DNA from: Ryuthela nishihirai
Lineage: Eukaryota; Arthropoda; Arachnida; Araneae; Heptathelidae
NCBI GenBank assembly: GCA_038380435.1
Contig: JAWZYU010000019.1
Coordinates: 26,685,801-26,749,800, forward strand
Reading direction: 5' to 3'
DNA: 64,000 nt
Position numbers and translations under genes: made by a program. How positions within the stretch are numbered: position 1 is the stretch's first letter; every line of letters begins with the position of its first letter. A model generated the notes under the pieces. That model saw nothing but the letters and a program-made list of their open reading frames with translations, ran no database searches and was not told the DNA's origin. Below, one piece after another: positions 34,392-45,906 of the stretch.

Positions 34392-35586
34392 TACAGCGAA
34401 GAGCCAAATCATTATGACCAGCTGCTTAATATGATATTGGTCTACGTGCCGCCAAAACAGCTGTTACTCGGTGAGGCATGGACACTATAAAATTTCTAAA
34501 GATACCTTTTGATATCTGGTCACACGTTACCAGCAGATTCTTTAACTCTTGTAAGTTACGTGGTTGAGTCACCACAGGTCGAATATACTGTTCCAACACA
34601 AACAACAGATGCTCGATTGGATTGCTGTATGGGGAATTTGGAAGTCAGGGCAGTACCTGACAGTCTTCCTCATGTTCCGCAAACCATTCTTGAACAATCC
34701 GGTCAGTGTGCATGGTGCATTATCCTGCTGAAAGAAGGCACTACTAGATGGGTATACCGTTGCCATGAAAGCATGTACCTGGTCTGCAATGATGTTTAGG
34801 TAGTTGGTAGACGTCATAGTTTCCTGCACATGACTGACTGGACCCAGGATTTCCCAGCAGAAAGTGCCCACAGCATTACACTTCCTCCACCGGCTTGTTT
34901 TCATCCTACAGGGCATCATGGCGCCAACACTTCCCCAGGTAAACGATGCACACGTACACGGCCGTCCACATGGTGCAACAGGAAACGAGATTCATCGGAC
35001 TACACAACCTTCTTCCAATCATTCAAGGTCCAGTTTTGATGCTGGCGTGCCCATTGTAGGCGCTTTCGATGGTGAACTGAAATTAGCATGGGCACTCGGA
35101 GTTGTCAGCGGCTACGCAACCCCATTTTCAGCAGGGTTCGATGCGCTGTGTGTTGTTACACATTACTCCCGGCAGCAGCATTAGAATTACGGGTGAGTTC
35201 CACCACAGTATCCCTTCTGTTGGCTTCCATATGGGATAGCTTTCGCTCAGCTCTAGCATCGATGAGCTGTGGTCGACCACACCTTGTTGGCGGTTCGTGG
35301 TTTTTCTCTCATCGGACCACTTTTTGAAGGTAATAACCACGGCTGACCGTGAACGCCCAACAAGATTTCCGTCTCAGAAATGCTCTGGACCAGTCGTCTG
35401 TCCATTACAATTTGGCCTTTGTCAAAATCACTTACGTTTGCTGCTTTTTCCATCTGAAAAACAAGAATAACACTGATTAACAGTATCAGGTGTCATTTAT
35501 ACCGTCTTATGACCTTCACATGCGCCGTCGTTTACTTCAATTGCTTCGATTGATATAAATTCATAACGCTTTAGCTCTTTGGTGTA
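34392..35586 (-). pseudogene. Tc1-type transposon in copy C, transposase broken
   Basis: Same element and position as in copy B, inverted. On minus, the N-terminal part reads [20 protein letters not shown] from 35453; the frame 34919-34569 carries WEILGPVSHVQETMTSTNYL and the second Asp (FFQQDNAPC). Frameshifts separate the parts. Terminal repeats at both ends (TACAGCGAAGAGCC at 34392; GCTCTTTGGTGTA near 35586). Confidence 0.87.
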
Positions 35587-35690
35587 TATTATAATTTTCA
35601 AGAATATTATTTCAATATATGAAGAATAATCGTGGAAGCAGGAATGGTTTTATTAAAGTTCGAAATTTGAACAGAAGCAATGAAAAAAAC

Positions 35691-35785
35691 AAATACCCCT
35701 CTGGCAACTGCTTCCCACAGAGGTCTGACAGGAGCCTGAGAGTTTATATGACATAGTAGAACGTCTGTGAGGATGGCCATAACCA
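35691..35785 (-). mobile_element. SINE family 1, 3' half only
   Basis: Minus-strand 3' part with both palindromes degraded (GGCAACTGCTTCCC; CTGACAGGAGCCTGAGAG). Preceded by an A-rich tail. 5' half absent. Confidence 0.78.
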
Positions 35786-36097
35786 TCGAGACTCAAGGCC
35801 TTTTCACTGGTGACGTCACACGTTCTGACGTCAGCATTCGTCGATCTAGCATCTTCACACCCCGTAGCTGCTTGTGTGTTTAGTGGCGGGATTATTATCT
35901 TTAATTATTATCTGGTGTTCAACAAATGTATTTTTAAATAATTTTTGCAAGATAAAAAATGATTGTTTGTTAGAGAATTTGGGAAATATAAAAAAAATGT
36001 CTTAGTGCCAAAAAGAGAAAGTTGTCTATCCTCAATAAATAGTATCCACAGAATAAACTGTTGGCTTTGATATTAATAGTTTTGTGACAAACAGTTT

Positions 36098-36250
36098 TTC
36101 TGGCATGAGGGATTTGAACCATATCTCTCCAGGTACATGCCACAGTGTTCTAAGACCACTAAACTAATAAGTTATATTAGTGGAAAAAAGGCAGAGTCTG
36201 ATAGTATAGTGGTCTTACACCACTGGCTTATATCGGGAAAGATGTATGCC
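36098..36250. repeat. Head-to-head pair of tRNA-like segments
   Basis: Minus copy 36098-36170 has TAGTTTAGTGGTCTTAGAAC and GGTTCAAATCCCTCATGCC; plus copy 36198-36250 has TAGTATAGTGGTCTTACACC and ATATCGGGAAAGATGTATGCC. They align with each other as reverse complements, about 30 bp apart. The minus one keeps a B box. They look like heads of a third SINE family, with tRNA-Asp/Gly-like A box. Confidence 0.5.
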
Positions 36251-37008
36251 TAAATGATTAAATCATTCTTTACCAAGGTGCATAGAATTATTTTTTAACA
36301 ATCGAAGATTGATTAGAGACTATTATCTTTACATTTGAAGGTTAGTTGAGCGATTTATTGTCAAATCTTTAGTCATAGATTTAAAGGTAGCTTTGTAAAT
36401 CAAAATATATATGTGTGTGTGCTTGCAGTAAATTGTAGTTTCTAAAGTTTAGATGCACTTTTCCTGCTAGTTTTTGAATATGTATTACATCGGAAGGTTG
36501 TATCCGTGTCCAAATATTATTCAAATTTAATGAGAGTTCAGAAAAAAATACAGTTCAATATTCCTATAAATCATGGTTCCACTAAAGTTAGTGACCAGCA
36601 CCTGGGAAAACGGCTCATTGCTCTGCACCCTAGCTACTGAGAAGGGGATTACATCTAAGTGATACTAGCAAAGCAACGAACTGCTGTTACCTAGTGACTT
36701 TTACTCCACTATCATGCTGAAACTTCCTTCCTCTGCAGGACTCTAGTCAGCGAAAATGTCTCCACGAATGATAAAAAAGGTATTATATTCGTTTAATCTA
36801 ACCTGTCACCAATAATCCGCCTCTCCAAGCAAATGTACGCTGCCCTGAAGATGACTCCTGAGTACAGCCGAAAGCGCTCGGCTTTTACAACCTTGTAAAT
36901 AGAACATTGCAGTACTTGTGTAAATAAAACTAACCGGAAAAAAAAGTTATACATTCTTATGAGTTATTAATGATACAGTGTAATTGTTTATCGATTTACC
37001 AATACATT
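36251..37008. other. Unassigned; possible retroelement 3' relic at 36560-36955
   Basis: The stretch 36838-36880 can form a stem (GAGTACAGCCGAAAGCGCTC) and is followed by AATAAA (36925) and an A run at 36942. That layout resembles some retroelement 3' ends, but no coding region supports it. Confidence 0.3.
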
Positions 37009-37328
37009 CTCTAGATTAGGGGTTCTCAACGTGGGGTACGCGGTAAAAATTTTTGGGGTACACCATGAGAGCTGAAAAGACGCTAGATGTAGTAGTCCAT
37101 TTTACTGATTACCCAGTAAAATGTTTATAATTTTATAAGATTTGTTAAATTGTTTATGTCTTTTTTGTGTTTATCGATATGTGTAATTTATGAATGCCAA
37201 ATTTAATATATATATATGTTTTATTTTATTCCCATTGTTATATTATAACTATAGTTTTACGCCACTTACATGTCCATTTCCAGAGGGGGTATGTGAAGCA
37301 TACAAGGTTGAGAACCACTGCTCTAGAT
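37009..37328. mobile_element. hAT-type MITE, 304 bp, 8-bp TSD
   Basis: CTCTAGAT at 37009-37016 and 37321-37328 encloses 37017-37320. Ends TAGGGGTTCTCAACGTGGGG and, reversed, CAGTGGTTCTCAACCTTG are terminal inverted repeats of the kind found in hAT elements, which make 8-bp duplications. No coding capacity. Confidence 0.9.
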
Positions 37329-37662
37329 AAAAGTAGTTAAAGGGAAACTGAAGAGTTATCACTATAAATTAGAGTATTTTTTAATGTAGTGTTATGTATT
37401 CGTTCAATCATAATTACCCAAACGTATTTGGACGAGTTCTAATTTCGCTAAGAATTAGAAACAAAAGCATACGACCTTTTACTTTACAACAGGTCGTTTA
37501 CAATTTATATAACGTACCCAAAGGATTTAACATTTCAACACATACACAGTGCAAAACGGGATGGCCATTTCAATTTACATCACGTATTTTGTGTAGGAAT
37601 CTTTACTTTTGTACGAGTATCAACTTACCAAGTGAGTGTTAAAGGTAGCAGTAGTTGGTGGA

Positions 37663-37985
37663 GGTTTCGCAGAGATAAATCTCAACCGTGGCTGAGGAGG
37701 ACTGGAGTGCATTGTTTTACCACTGAGCGACACTTTTTTGCACGAAATGGGCTAATTGAGCATGTCACAAGGACCCTGAAGGCTCAAAGAATGTTGGCGG
37801 AGGAGACCCCACTGTACAGCTATTAGGATACACATGGACGCCTCCTCTCAAGGCAATACAGCATGTTTATTTAACATGCAGAGAGTATGGTTCTCCCACA
37901 CCCAGAGTCACAGCTTAACATTCAATGTGCCGGATGGTGTCTCCTACTGACCTTGGACGGCCTTTAGACACTGTAGGCAAAAAAT
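37663..37985 (-). mobile_element. SINE family 2, rearranged diverged copy
   Basis: A head-side piece (TTTCGCAGAGATAAATCTCAA, 37666) precedes a body piece from GTTTTACCACTGAGCGACAC (37714) to about 37985, so two fragments are juxtaposed. Confidence 0.72.
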
Positions 37986-38059
37986 TGACTCTCAGATGTT
38001 AAATAACCAAACCATTGTTTTTTCTTTCGACAGCTCATTCCTTCTTATCCAGTTAGATG

Positions 38060-38363
38060 TAGTGGCGCACCCAGACGGGGCTGGCAAGGGACCCTGGCAC
38101 CCCCCAAAGATAAAGGAAAAAAAAAAACACTAGAAAATTTTCCAAAAATCTTTTACTAATTAAAATTCATTTTTTATACTTATGTTGTGTCGTGTCTCCT
38201 ATTTCTATACTACTTATGAATTAGCGGTCACATAAGGTGGGATATAGCTCTTGGGAATCACGGCCGCTGTGAACACAAGGCGAACGAATCGGGCGGACCG
38301 AGCCAACCCAGCTGGCCCCTCGCCCCCCCCCCCCACCAAGACTAAATCCTGAGAGCACCACTG
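38060..38363. mobile_element. Possible hAT-type MITE
   Basis: TAGTGGCGCACCCAGACGGG at the left and GAGAGCACCACTGG at the right are imperfect inverted ends; flanks GTTAGATG and TTAAATATG are only a loose duplication. Confidence 0.4.
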
Positions 38364-39820
38364 GTTAAATATGTACATTGACAGTCATAAAAATTCTTGA
38401 AAATCACAAGCGAAAACAAAACTTTTATATCAAAATTGATTATGGAACAAAACAGATGGTTTGAAGCTTCTGTAACGATTCGTTTAGTTTTGATCGTTTG
38501 CAAAAAAATAATGGTCAATCGGATCTTGGAAATTAATATTCATATATTTTAAACACTGAAAGAATCTTTTGAAGATTCGGATTTGAAGTTTTATTTTAGT
38601 CTCATTTTACAAGGAGGTTGAAATTTGGTCTTTATTTTTGACACCATACATTCATATTTTATCTACCACTGTAATTACTGTATACACCAAATTATTTAAT
38701 CAGATATTTCGCTTTAAGTGGAGCTCGAGGGACTTGGAGTTCAGACCTTGAAGAAGCGGACGTGTTTTTGCTTAGCTTCAAGAAGTGAAATTTAGTTATC
38801 TGAACCTTTACTTAAATTGCCTAATAGAATTTTGCGAGATCGGGTGTTCAACACTGGTGGAGCCCTTTTTCGGCAGGATAGGTAGAAATAAGTTAATATT
38901 ATATTTAAACTTCAGGATATGTTTAGGATTTTAGAGATTTCAATTGAAATATCTACATTTTTTGTGAATTGCCGTCTTTTGACTGCTTATTTCACTAATC
39001 TCTTTTAATCTCTCTTGCAGATTAATTATATTTTCTGTTTCTAACTGACAATTTGACAATTGTCAGATTTGGAACCTTTTAAACTTCCGTTGGAGTTTGA
39101 TTACAAATTATACACTTCCTATTAGGAATCCTCTTTAATTAATGTAAGTTTGCATTTACTGGGTCTAATACATTGTATTATATAGCGCACATTGTTGTTA
39201 CATTTATTTCTATAATATTTATCTACAAGTCTGTAGATAAATTCTCTGATCGTTACTTTCAGTAAATACTAGTTTATATTTTACTGTGTCTTGAACCGCA
39301 TTGCAACCGTTTTTGATATATCTGTAACCTGTTTCGAGAAGTGATATAAATTATTATGAATATAACTTGTAAAAGTTTTTAGAAACGTTTATATTTCTGA
39401 CATAAATAAATATTAATATGAATTTGGATTATTTGGGTTTGTGAAAATCACATGAAATTTCGAAAGGTCAGCTACTCGTAAAATGTCAAAAAACACGTCA
39501 CCCACTCAGAAGCACCACAATTCGAAAGTTCCGAATCAGACCGCCCAGAGATATTAGAATTCGAAAATTCGAACACTGCAACGGCTCCGGTCTATATCTT
39601 CCGGTCCGCTCAGAGGCATCCGAAACTATTATTCGCAATCCGGACCTCCCAGAGAGCTCTGATTCTGGGCGGTCCGGATACGATCCATTAACAATTTACT
39701 TTGAAATACAAATGTACCAATAAAAAAATTATCGGATCCTTAGCACAATTTCGCACAATCAATAAATTTAGGATTCTTATATTCAAATATTGTTCTCTAA
39801 AAATATAGTAAAAAAAATCT
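38364..39820. other. Unassigned A+T-rich sequence
   Basis: No long frame. A short stretch at 39530-39670 is rich in CCGGA/TCCGG words (GGTCCGCTCAGAGG, GGGCGGTCCGGATACG) with partly inverted arrangement; I cannot assign it. Confidence 0.4.
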
Positions 39821-40700
39821 TAGCTGTAAACTCTACATTAAATGCGCTGCGTTTCTTCAGTAACGAGATGGCTTTTTCCCAGTCTGTTGCAAAGGTGGCA
39901 TTATTGGGGAGGCACCTTACATCCTTACATCCTTACATATTACCTTGGTATAAATGTTCACATTTGTTTCAAAAAGTGGACAGGATGTATCTATATGGGC
40001 TAAGTAAGCCCCATCCGTCATGTTGCTGTTGTTTAGGTCGTAGCTTTCCACCTTCCTTCATCTTGGGTCTCGGAATTTTCCTGTCGAAGAAGAAGGTAGC
40101 TCGCATGCCTAGGACAAGGAAACTCGACCAAAAAGCGGTCCCATCTGGCAGCAACCACTCGACCGAAAAGACAAATAAGTGCCATATGGGTGGCCTGACG
40201 CCCGGTTCGGTTCAGCATGCACCAATCGCCAGCTGACACGGTAACCGAAGTGGCTTTTTCCCAACCTGTGGCAAAGCTGGATAGCAAGGAAAGGAGCGCG
40301 CTTTTGGACACTCTTCTCTGAACTTTCGGTGTGAGAAGTTGATTTACGGTGACAGTGCTTGCTTCTACCTTATTCACGAAAAAGGACCTGACATGTTCTT
40401 CCCCGGCATCGAGGTGCGCAACTTTGGACACTAACAAGAGGCAATTCTGCTGATGCGAAGCAGGATTCCGACATCGATCTAAAGGACGACAGCTTGATAT
40501 GCACAAGGAGACCCATTTTCTTCCGTCCACACACGGCAAAGGAATGAGGTAGGGTCATTCTTTCCTGATCTGGTCTCCCCCATGTTAAGTGACAATTTGT
40601 AGCCGCCATTCTGCTCTCGACCATGTTTATTTGAACCGTAAATTGTGATGCTCCCTAACAACGGTGCAGCGTGGGAAAGAGGAATTTTTTTGGCATTTGT
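39821..40700. other. Less A+T-rich island with an unassigned 168-codon frame
   Basis: A minus-strand frame of 168 codons (40539-40033) and a plus-strand frame of 148 codons (39790-40236) overlap here. Neither has a motif I recognise; the minus frame is Cys/Leu/Ser-rich and starts MPCVDGRKWVSLCISSCRPL. Within the island GGCTTTTTCCCAGTCTGTTG (39869) is repeated in modified form at 40253. Candidates are a decayed element or a host exon; nothing decides between them. Confidence 0.3.
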
Positions 40701-41246
40701 GTGAAATTCACCTCAATTAGAGTAATTTGATTATAACTGAGAATAAGAGTAAAAGTAAATAAATGATCCCTGAAAATGATCTCACTTCGATCTGCTTATT
40801 TGTTTTGTCTGTTGGTCTAGTTCCTGTACACCGAGATAGGCGGACAGCCTAGGCCTGAGATTGGTAGACCCCATCATTTTTATGATTATAAAATTGCGGT
40901 GTCAGGCCCACTTTCCTCGAAATGCTGACCTTGATGAAACACAGCGCTTTATCTTCGTCCCCTCATTTTTTTAGGTTCGTCCCTAAAGTACAGCTACCCC
41001 CAAAACACACAGGAATAGTCACGACATAAATGTAAGGAGATGCAAAATTCGCTCTCCACAAATAGGGAAGAAACAAGCATTTCTATTCCATTTTTGGTTA
41101 CAACTTTTGAATTAATCGTGCACAAACGAAGTCATATGTAATTGAAGGCCCGGATCTAGAAAAAAAAAATAAATACCAATGCAGAGTTCAAGCTTCATAT
41201 TTACAGATAATATACATATCTATTTCTTCTATGGACATCGTCCAAC
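40701..41246. other. Unassigned sequence
   Basis: No feature recognised. Confidence 0.35.
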
Positions 41247-41259
41247 CTATATTGGAGGA

Positions 41260-41394
41260 TTGGGTTGGGTCAATTTACCTCTGAGCGGAACTTTTTTGCA
41301 CACCATGGGCTAAATGGCCAGGTCACATGGACCCCGAAGGCTCAGAGAAGGTTGGGGTAGGGGACCCACTGGAACAGCTGTTGGGAGACAGATG
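41260..41394 (-). mobile_element. SINE family 2, 135-bp 3' piece with 13-bp TSD
   Basis: CTATATTGGAGGA at 41247-41259 and 41395-41407 encloses only the last 135 bp of the family, near consensus. This is a clean 5'-truncated insertion of a SINE. Confidence 0.92.
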
Positions 41395-41459
41395 CTATAT
41401 TGGAGGAAGTCTTCCAGTTGAATCATTTGGGAAAAATGGAATTAAAAATCAAAACAACA

Positions 41460-43975
41460 GCAAAGTTCTCCATTTATGAAGTCCGTATTAGAGAGATCAG
41501 ATATATTTCTTGGTGGCTTTGTCTCTGGACTTCATTCGTTTGATTTCCGACTTATTCGTTTCGGAGAATTCAAATTTAAAAAGCTGCGATGCATTGAGAC
41601 CCGGATTAGAGAAAATGCATATATAAGTGTGTTGGCTCTTTTCTTTCCCATTCAGTGAATTGGCTTGATTTTCGACTGATTCTGTTGAGAGAAATTAAAT
41701 AAGAAAAAAAATGATCGTTCTATTGAAAACCGGATTAGAGACGGGATCCATAAATGTGGTTACTAGAGTTCAACACTTCGTCCGTTTTATTTTTTGCTTT
41801 TCTGTTCACAGGGAATTCGCTTCTAGAAGAGTTTCGTTTTCGGTTATTTCGGCATTATACTGACTTTTGACAAGTGTTGATCAAGCTCAGATGCACTTTT
41901 TTACCATTTTTTAACCCTTTTCTAAACAAGGAGAGGGAGAGCCTTCGGTTAAAACGCGGAAATAAATCTCACCGCTGGCACAATTAGGACACGAAACTGG
42001 AAACAATAAATTACGAGACGCGCCTTACTGACTCAGCCAAAAACCACCCGAAAATATGACGGAATAGTTGTTTTAATAAATCCACACACTAGCGAAAAGC
42101 AATAGGAAGATCGGTAGCAATAGCTCTTTATTATTAAAGAAGCTGCTCGAAGCAAATTACTGCGCCTCTTTTTCTTAGGGGGCGTTATATGCAGTCGGCA
42201 CTTTTGCTCTCGATGATGTACACAGGCGGCGTTTTCTTCTCCTTGTTTTTGTCCTCGACACCTTTGCATTCGGCATTCTATCATGGAAAGGTTCACAAGA
42301 CAATAACCTATAATTTTCTCTACTATCAAATTAATTAATATATCAATTAGTAGTTAAATTATCAATTACTGTTAGTTATTAAATAGACAGTTCTTTATTC
42401 GAATTCTCAATTAACAACCATTTGCAAATTAATCTGGAAAATTGGCATAAATCTATATAAAGCATAATTGCACATCTTCGATCTTCAATGTTTTCATCGT
42501 ATTTTGATTGAGATTATCAATTTCACTTTTTTATTACAAAGGATGGAAACAAAGTTTTGCAATAATTATGATCATACGAAAAGAAAAACCTGTCCTTTAT
42601 TGGAACGCACAATAACTTCCTCCACCCATCCATCCCAAAACAGCGTTTCAACAGAAATCGTCTTCCGATTGAAGATGTAAACGAAAAGCTGTTTACCGCA
42701 TAAAATGGAATATGTATGATTAGAATGTTTATAATTTGGAATGTTCATTTCACCAATTGAATCTCTGTCACTTTAAATTATTTCGTTCAAGAGAAACAAA
42801 ATGTTCAAAATATTTAATTTTATTCAGTGTTGATTTAGAGTTCTGTGAGGTTTTGGCCCTTATTTTTTTTGGTCCTTTTGGTTTATTTATTGTTTTATTA
42901 TTTCATTATTATATTATTATTATTATTATTTCATTATTTTATTGTTTTTTTTTTGTTTTATTATTTTTTGTTTTATTATTTCTTTTAATGTTTTATCCTA
43001 TTATTCTATATTTTATGACATAGGTTCGATTGATTTCCAATTACTTTAAAACTGCGAATAGAATGCGATAAAAATATCAAATCCAGTTTAACTAATGTCG
43101 GTTTTATAGTCTAGAGGAAATTGTCGCATCTTTCTTCTAAATGGATTCCGTTAATTTTTTAATGTTCTGTTCGGATAAAAGATACTAAATATATTCGTGT
43201 TATTGAGTATCGGATTAGTGAGACTGACGATAGTATTGTGCGGTTTAGTTTCTTGAAATATATTCCTCTGAATTCCAATCGTTCCGTTTAGTAGGAACAG
43301 AAAGGTATAGAAGTATGAAATTCCGGTTTAACAGAAGTCGGATTAGGGTTAGTAATATATTAGGGAGTACAGTTGTAAATATCGCATCTTTCCTCTAATG
43401 TATTCTTTTAATATCATATTGCTTTTTCGGATAAAAATGACTAAAGATATTCGTTTTATTGAGTATTAGATTAGTGAGAATGACAATAGTCTTATGCGGT
43501 CTACTTCCCTGGATTACATTCTTTTGAATTCCAATTGTTTCATTTCGAAGGAACAGGAAGTGATAAAAATATGCAAGAGTGCTTGAGAAGCGTCGAATAA
43601 GAGGGAATAGATTTACCAAACATCGACTGCTTTGATTTACTCTATTGGTACTTTGCGTTCGTTTTTTTTTTTGTTCAGTAAGAAAAAAAAAACATTAGAG
43701 AAATTTTGTTTTATTGAGGATCTTATTAAGGAGCATATTTGAAGTCTTCTGCAAATTGTATAGTATTTTTTCGGCTTCTAACTGCTTCATTTAGAAGAAA
43801 CAAACTTTAAAAAATTACGTTGTAGTGGAATATCGGAATATAGAGAACAGATGTATACCTTTTATTGTAGGTCGGATTAGAGAGAACAAATACAATTATC
43901 GATTACATTGAGTTATAAATAATTTCGTTTTACATAGTGCCGGATTTCAGAGATTTCCGAGAAGGATTAGTTTAG
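41460..43975. repeat. Old degenerate satellite, ~128-bp monomer, interrupted
   Basis: CGGATTAGAGA-type words recur at about 41489, 41609, 41735, then 43210, 43340, 43470, 43595, 43725 and 43872. In the second block ATCGCATCTTTCCTCTAA repeats with a 259-bp spacing (43121, 43380), which suggests a dimeric unit. The middle (41830-43090) is other sequence, including a SINE head and a T-rich low-complexity run at 42880-43010. Confidence 0.6.
41950..42042 (-). mobile_element. SINE family 2, head fragment only
   Basis: On plus: GCGGAAATAAATCTCACCGC, then GACACGAAACTGG (B-box complement) and CTGACTCAGCC (A-box complement). Body missing. Confidence 0.7.
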
Positions 43976-44030
43976 TTCACTAATCGAAAGTGTATTTTAA
44001 TCAAGTTTAGTAGTTAAAAAGAAAGCGCCA

Positions 44031-44220
44031 TCCTTGTGGCCGAGTGGTTAGCGCGTTTGGCTAGTGATCTAAGGGACCTGGGTTCGAGCCCAGGGTAACG
44101 CATGGATGTTCGTGTTGTTTTCTACTGAGGTCCTCCCATCCTCTCAGACCTACTACTGTGGCATTATAAACTGACTTTCTCCTGTCAGACCTCTGTGGCA
44201 AGCAACTAGTTGAGGAGGTG
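44031..44220 (+). mobile_element. SINE family 1 copy
   Basis: A box GTGGCCGAGTGGTTAGCGCG, B box GGTTCGAGCCC, 3' palindromes partly mutated (AAGCAACTAGTTGAGG). Confidence 0.9.
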
Positions 44221-45115
44221 TTTATTATTATTTTTTTTAATTTAAAATTACTTCTAAATGTTTTTCTATTTCCACTGAATTGTCGTATTCACAGAATTGT
44301 CGTAGACTTCAAATTCTCATCCACCGAATTGTCTTATACCCCGAATTCTCATCTACCGAATTGTCCTTCTCAGTTACTCTCCACAGGAATTGTCGTAGAC
44401 CAAACTACCACTACGAAAACAAATAAATTTATTTTAAGAGATATCTTTCGTTTAATCCACTTCGTTCTTAAGAATTTAATACGGAAATCTAGGTCCGTGG
44501 TTTCAAGTGGAAGCCACGAAACAATTTAAAATAAAGCTATTGCGCTTACTTATACCGGTCCATTATGGAAACAGCGGCTCATAAAACAAGTAATATACAA
44601 AATCTCGCTCAGTTCTTTCAATTATTGACTAAATATTTTTACGTAAATATGTAAATTATTTTTCCAATTCAAAGTACTCATTAAAAATGCATATTTTTGT
44701 TTTTAACCAAGATATTTGATTTGCTAAAAACATATTTTTTTATTCCTTTTTATTGCTCATTAGAACTGTGTTTTTTTCTGTTTCAGATACAGAATTTTGC
44801 TTGCTGCTCTTTAAGAATATAGTGACAATGAATGTTGGATAAGTTTGGGTTGGACGGCTCTGCTTTAGAAAGGATTACATCTGTATGAAATATTTCGTTT
44901 TCAGCGATAATAAATTTCGGCCTGCACATTTTCGAAACGTGTCTTTAAGAACGTAAAGGAATTAAATAATTAGAAGGTAACAATATTGTCTCATCCTGAC
45001 AACCCTATGAGCCACAATATTTATTCACAATATGAATAAATATTTTGGATTCAATATAGTGACTTTCTAAATAGTGACTATCATAGACTTACTGTTCAGA
45101 GGTCTCTTATCTGTA
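44221..45115. other. Unassigned A+T-rich sequence with short CGAATTGTC repeats
   Basis: At 44278-44400 the words CCGAATTGTC, CTTATACCCCGAATTCTC and GAATTGTCGTAGAC recur about every 25-30 bp, a small decayed minisatellite. Otherwise nothing recognised. Confidence 0.45.
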
Positions 45116-45306
45116 CGACTAAATGGCCGAGTGGTTAGCACGCTTGGCTACTGATCTAAGGGACCTGGATTAGAACCCCGGGTAAGGCATGGATGTGTGT
45201 GTTGTTTTTCTGCTGAGGTCCTGCCATCCTCACAGACCTTCGACTAAGGCATATAAACTGACAGGCTCCTGTCAGACCTCTGTGGGAAGCAGCTGCTTGA
45301 GGAGGT
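45116..45306 (+). mobile_element. SINE family 1 copy
   Basis: A box ATGGCCGAGTGGTTAGCACG, B box changed to GGATTAGAACCCCGGG, intact CTGACAGGCTCCTGTCAG and AAGCAGCTGCTT, T-rich tail. Confidence 0.9.
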
Positions 45307-45389
45307 ATTTATCATTTATTTTTTTTATATAAGCAAATTAGATCTTTTGAGATTTATTGTATTTCGATATCTTTTATAAATTAATCGAT

Positions 45390-45500
45390 ATAAGGAGTGG
45401 CGTGACAAAAAATTTAAAACGGGTAAAGTTCTCACTTACCAGGCGACGATGAGCTGCACAAAAGTGGGCGTGACATTCAAATTTGCGGACACTTAAAAAT
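45390..45500 (+). repeat. Unnamed dispersed repeat, copy 1 (partner at 51590)
   Basis: Shares with 51590-51700 the order AAACGGG(T/G)..AGTTCTC, CAGGCGACGATGAG, CAAATTTGCG, at similar spacing. Confidence 0.6.
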
Positions 45501-45757
45501 AATTAAACTTTTTTTCTTACAATATCTAAAATTATGACTAAGGGCGTCTGAACTTACAAATTCAACCCAGCAGATACTCACCTGCCTCTAAGTAAATTTA
45601 TATTATGCTCTTATTATATTATTTACGAGCTTTATATATAAATTACAGTTTTTTAATTAATTGTGTCATGTCCAACTCCGGTTGATAGGACGTCAGTGGA
45701 AAACAATAAAAAAGGAGGAAAGGGGGAAAATGGAGTTGATTTGGTTACAAATTTTTC

Positions 45758-45906
45758 GGCACACAATGTCGGACAGTACCTTGTTAGAATTGGTGTGCAG
45801 TGGCCAGATTCAGCAGATGTAGCTCAGGACTGAAATGCATGGAAAACTAAATTGCACGGTCTGATTGGACCTTCATAGCCCATGGCTGCTTCATGATGAT
45901 GATGAG
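45758..45906 (+). pseudogene. RTE LINE 3' end in copy D
   Basis: Begins abruptly inside the C-terminal coding region (GTCGGACAGTACCTTGTTAG, the QDLVRIGVQWP segment) and ends CATGGCTGCTTCATGATGATGATG. Coding frame broken. Confidence 0.78.

Larger units (their letters stand above)
29977..35670 (-). repeat. Composite dispersed repeat, copy C (inverted)
   Basis: Reverse complement of the copy B arrangement: end segment 29977-30370, RTE fragment (30370-31977, split by a younger RTE), filler, tRNA-like segment 33243-33312, filler, Tc1 34392-35586. The far edge is cut by a SINE family 1 insertion at about 35690. Confidence 0.82.

Noticed and set aside
36830..36900. Hammerhead ribozyme of a Penelope-like element
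   Set aside because: A stem and CGAAAG are visible but the CTGATGA core is not, and no Penelope coding sequence is nearby.
42880..43010. Frame encoding a hydrophobic Phe/Leu/Ile-rich peptide
   Set aside because: Low-complexity TTAT/TTTT sequence, not a membrane protein.
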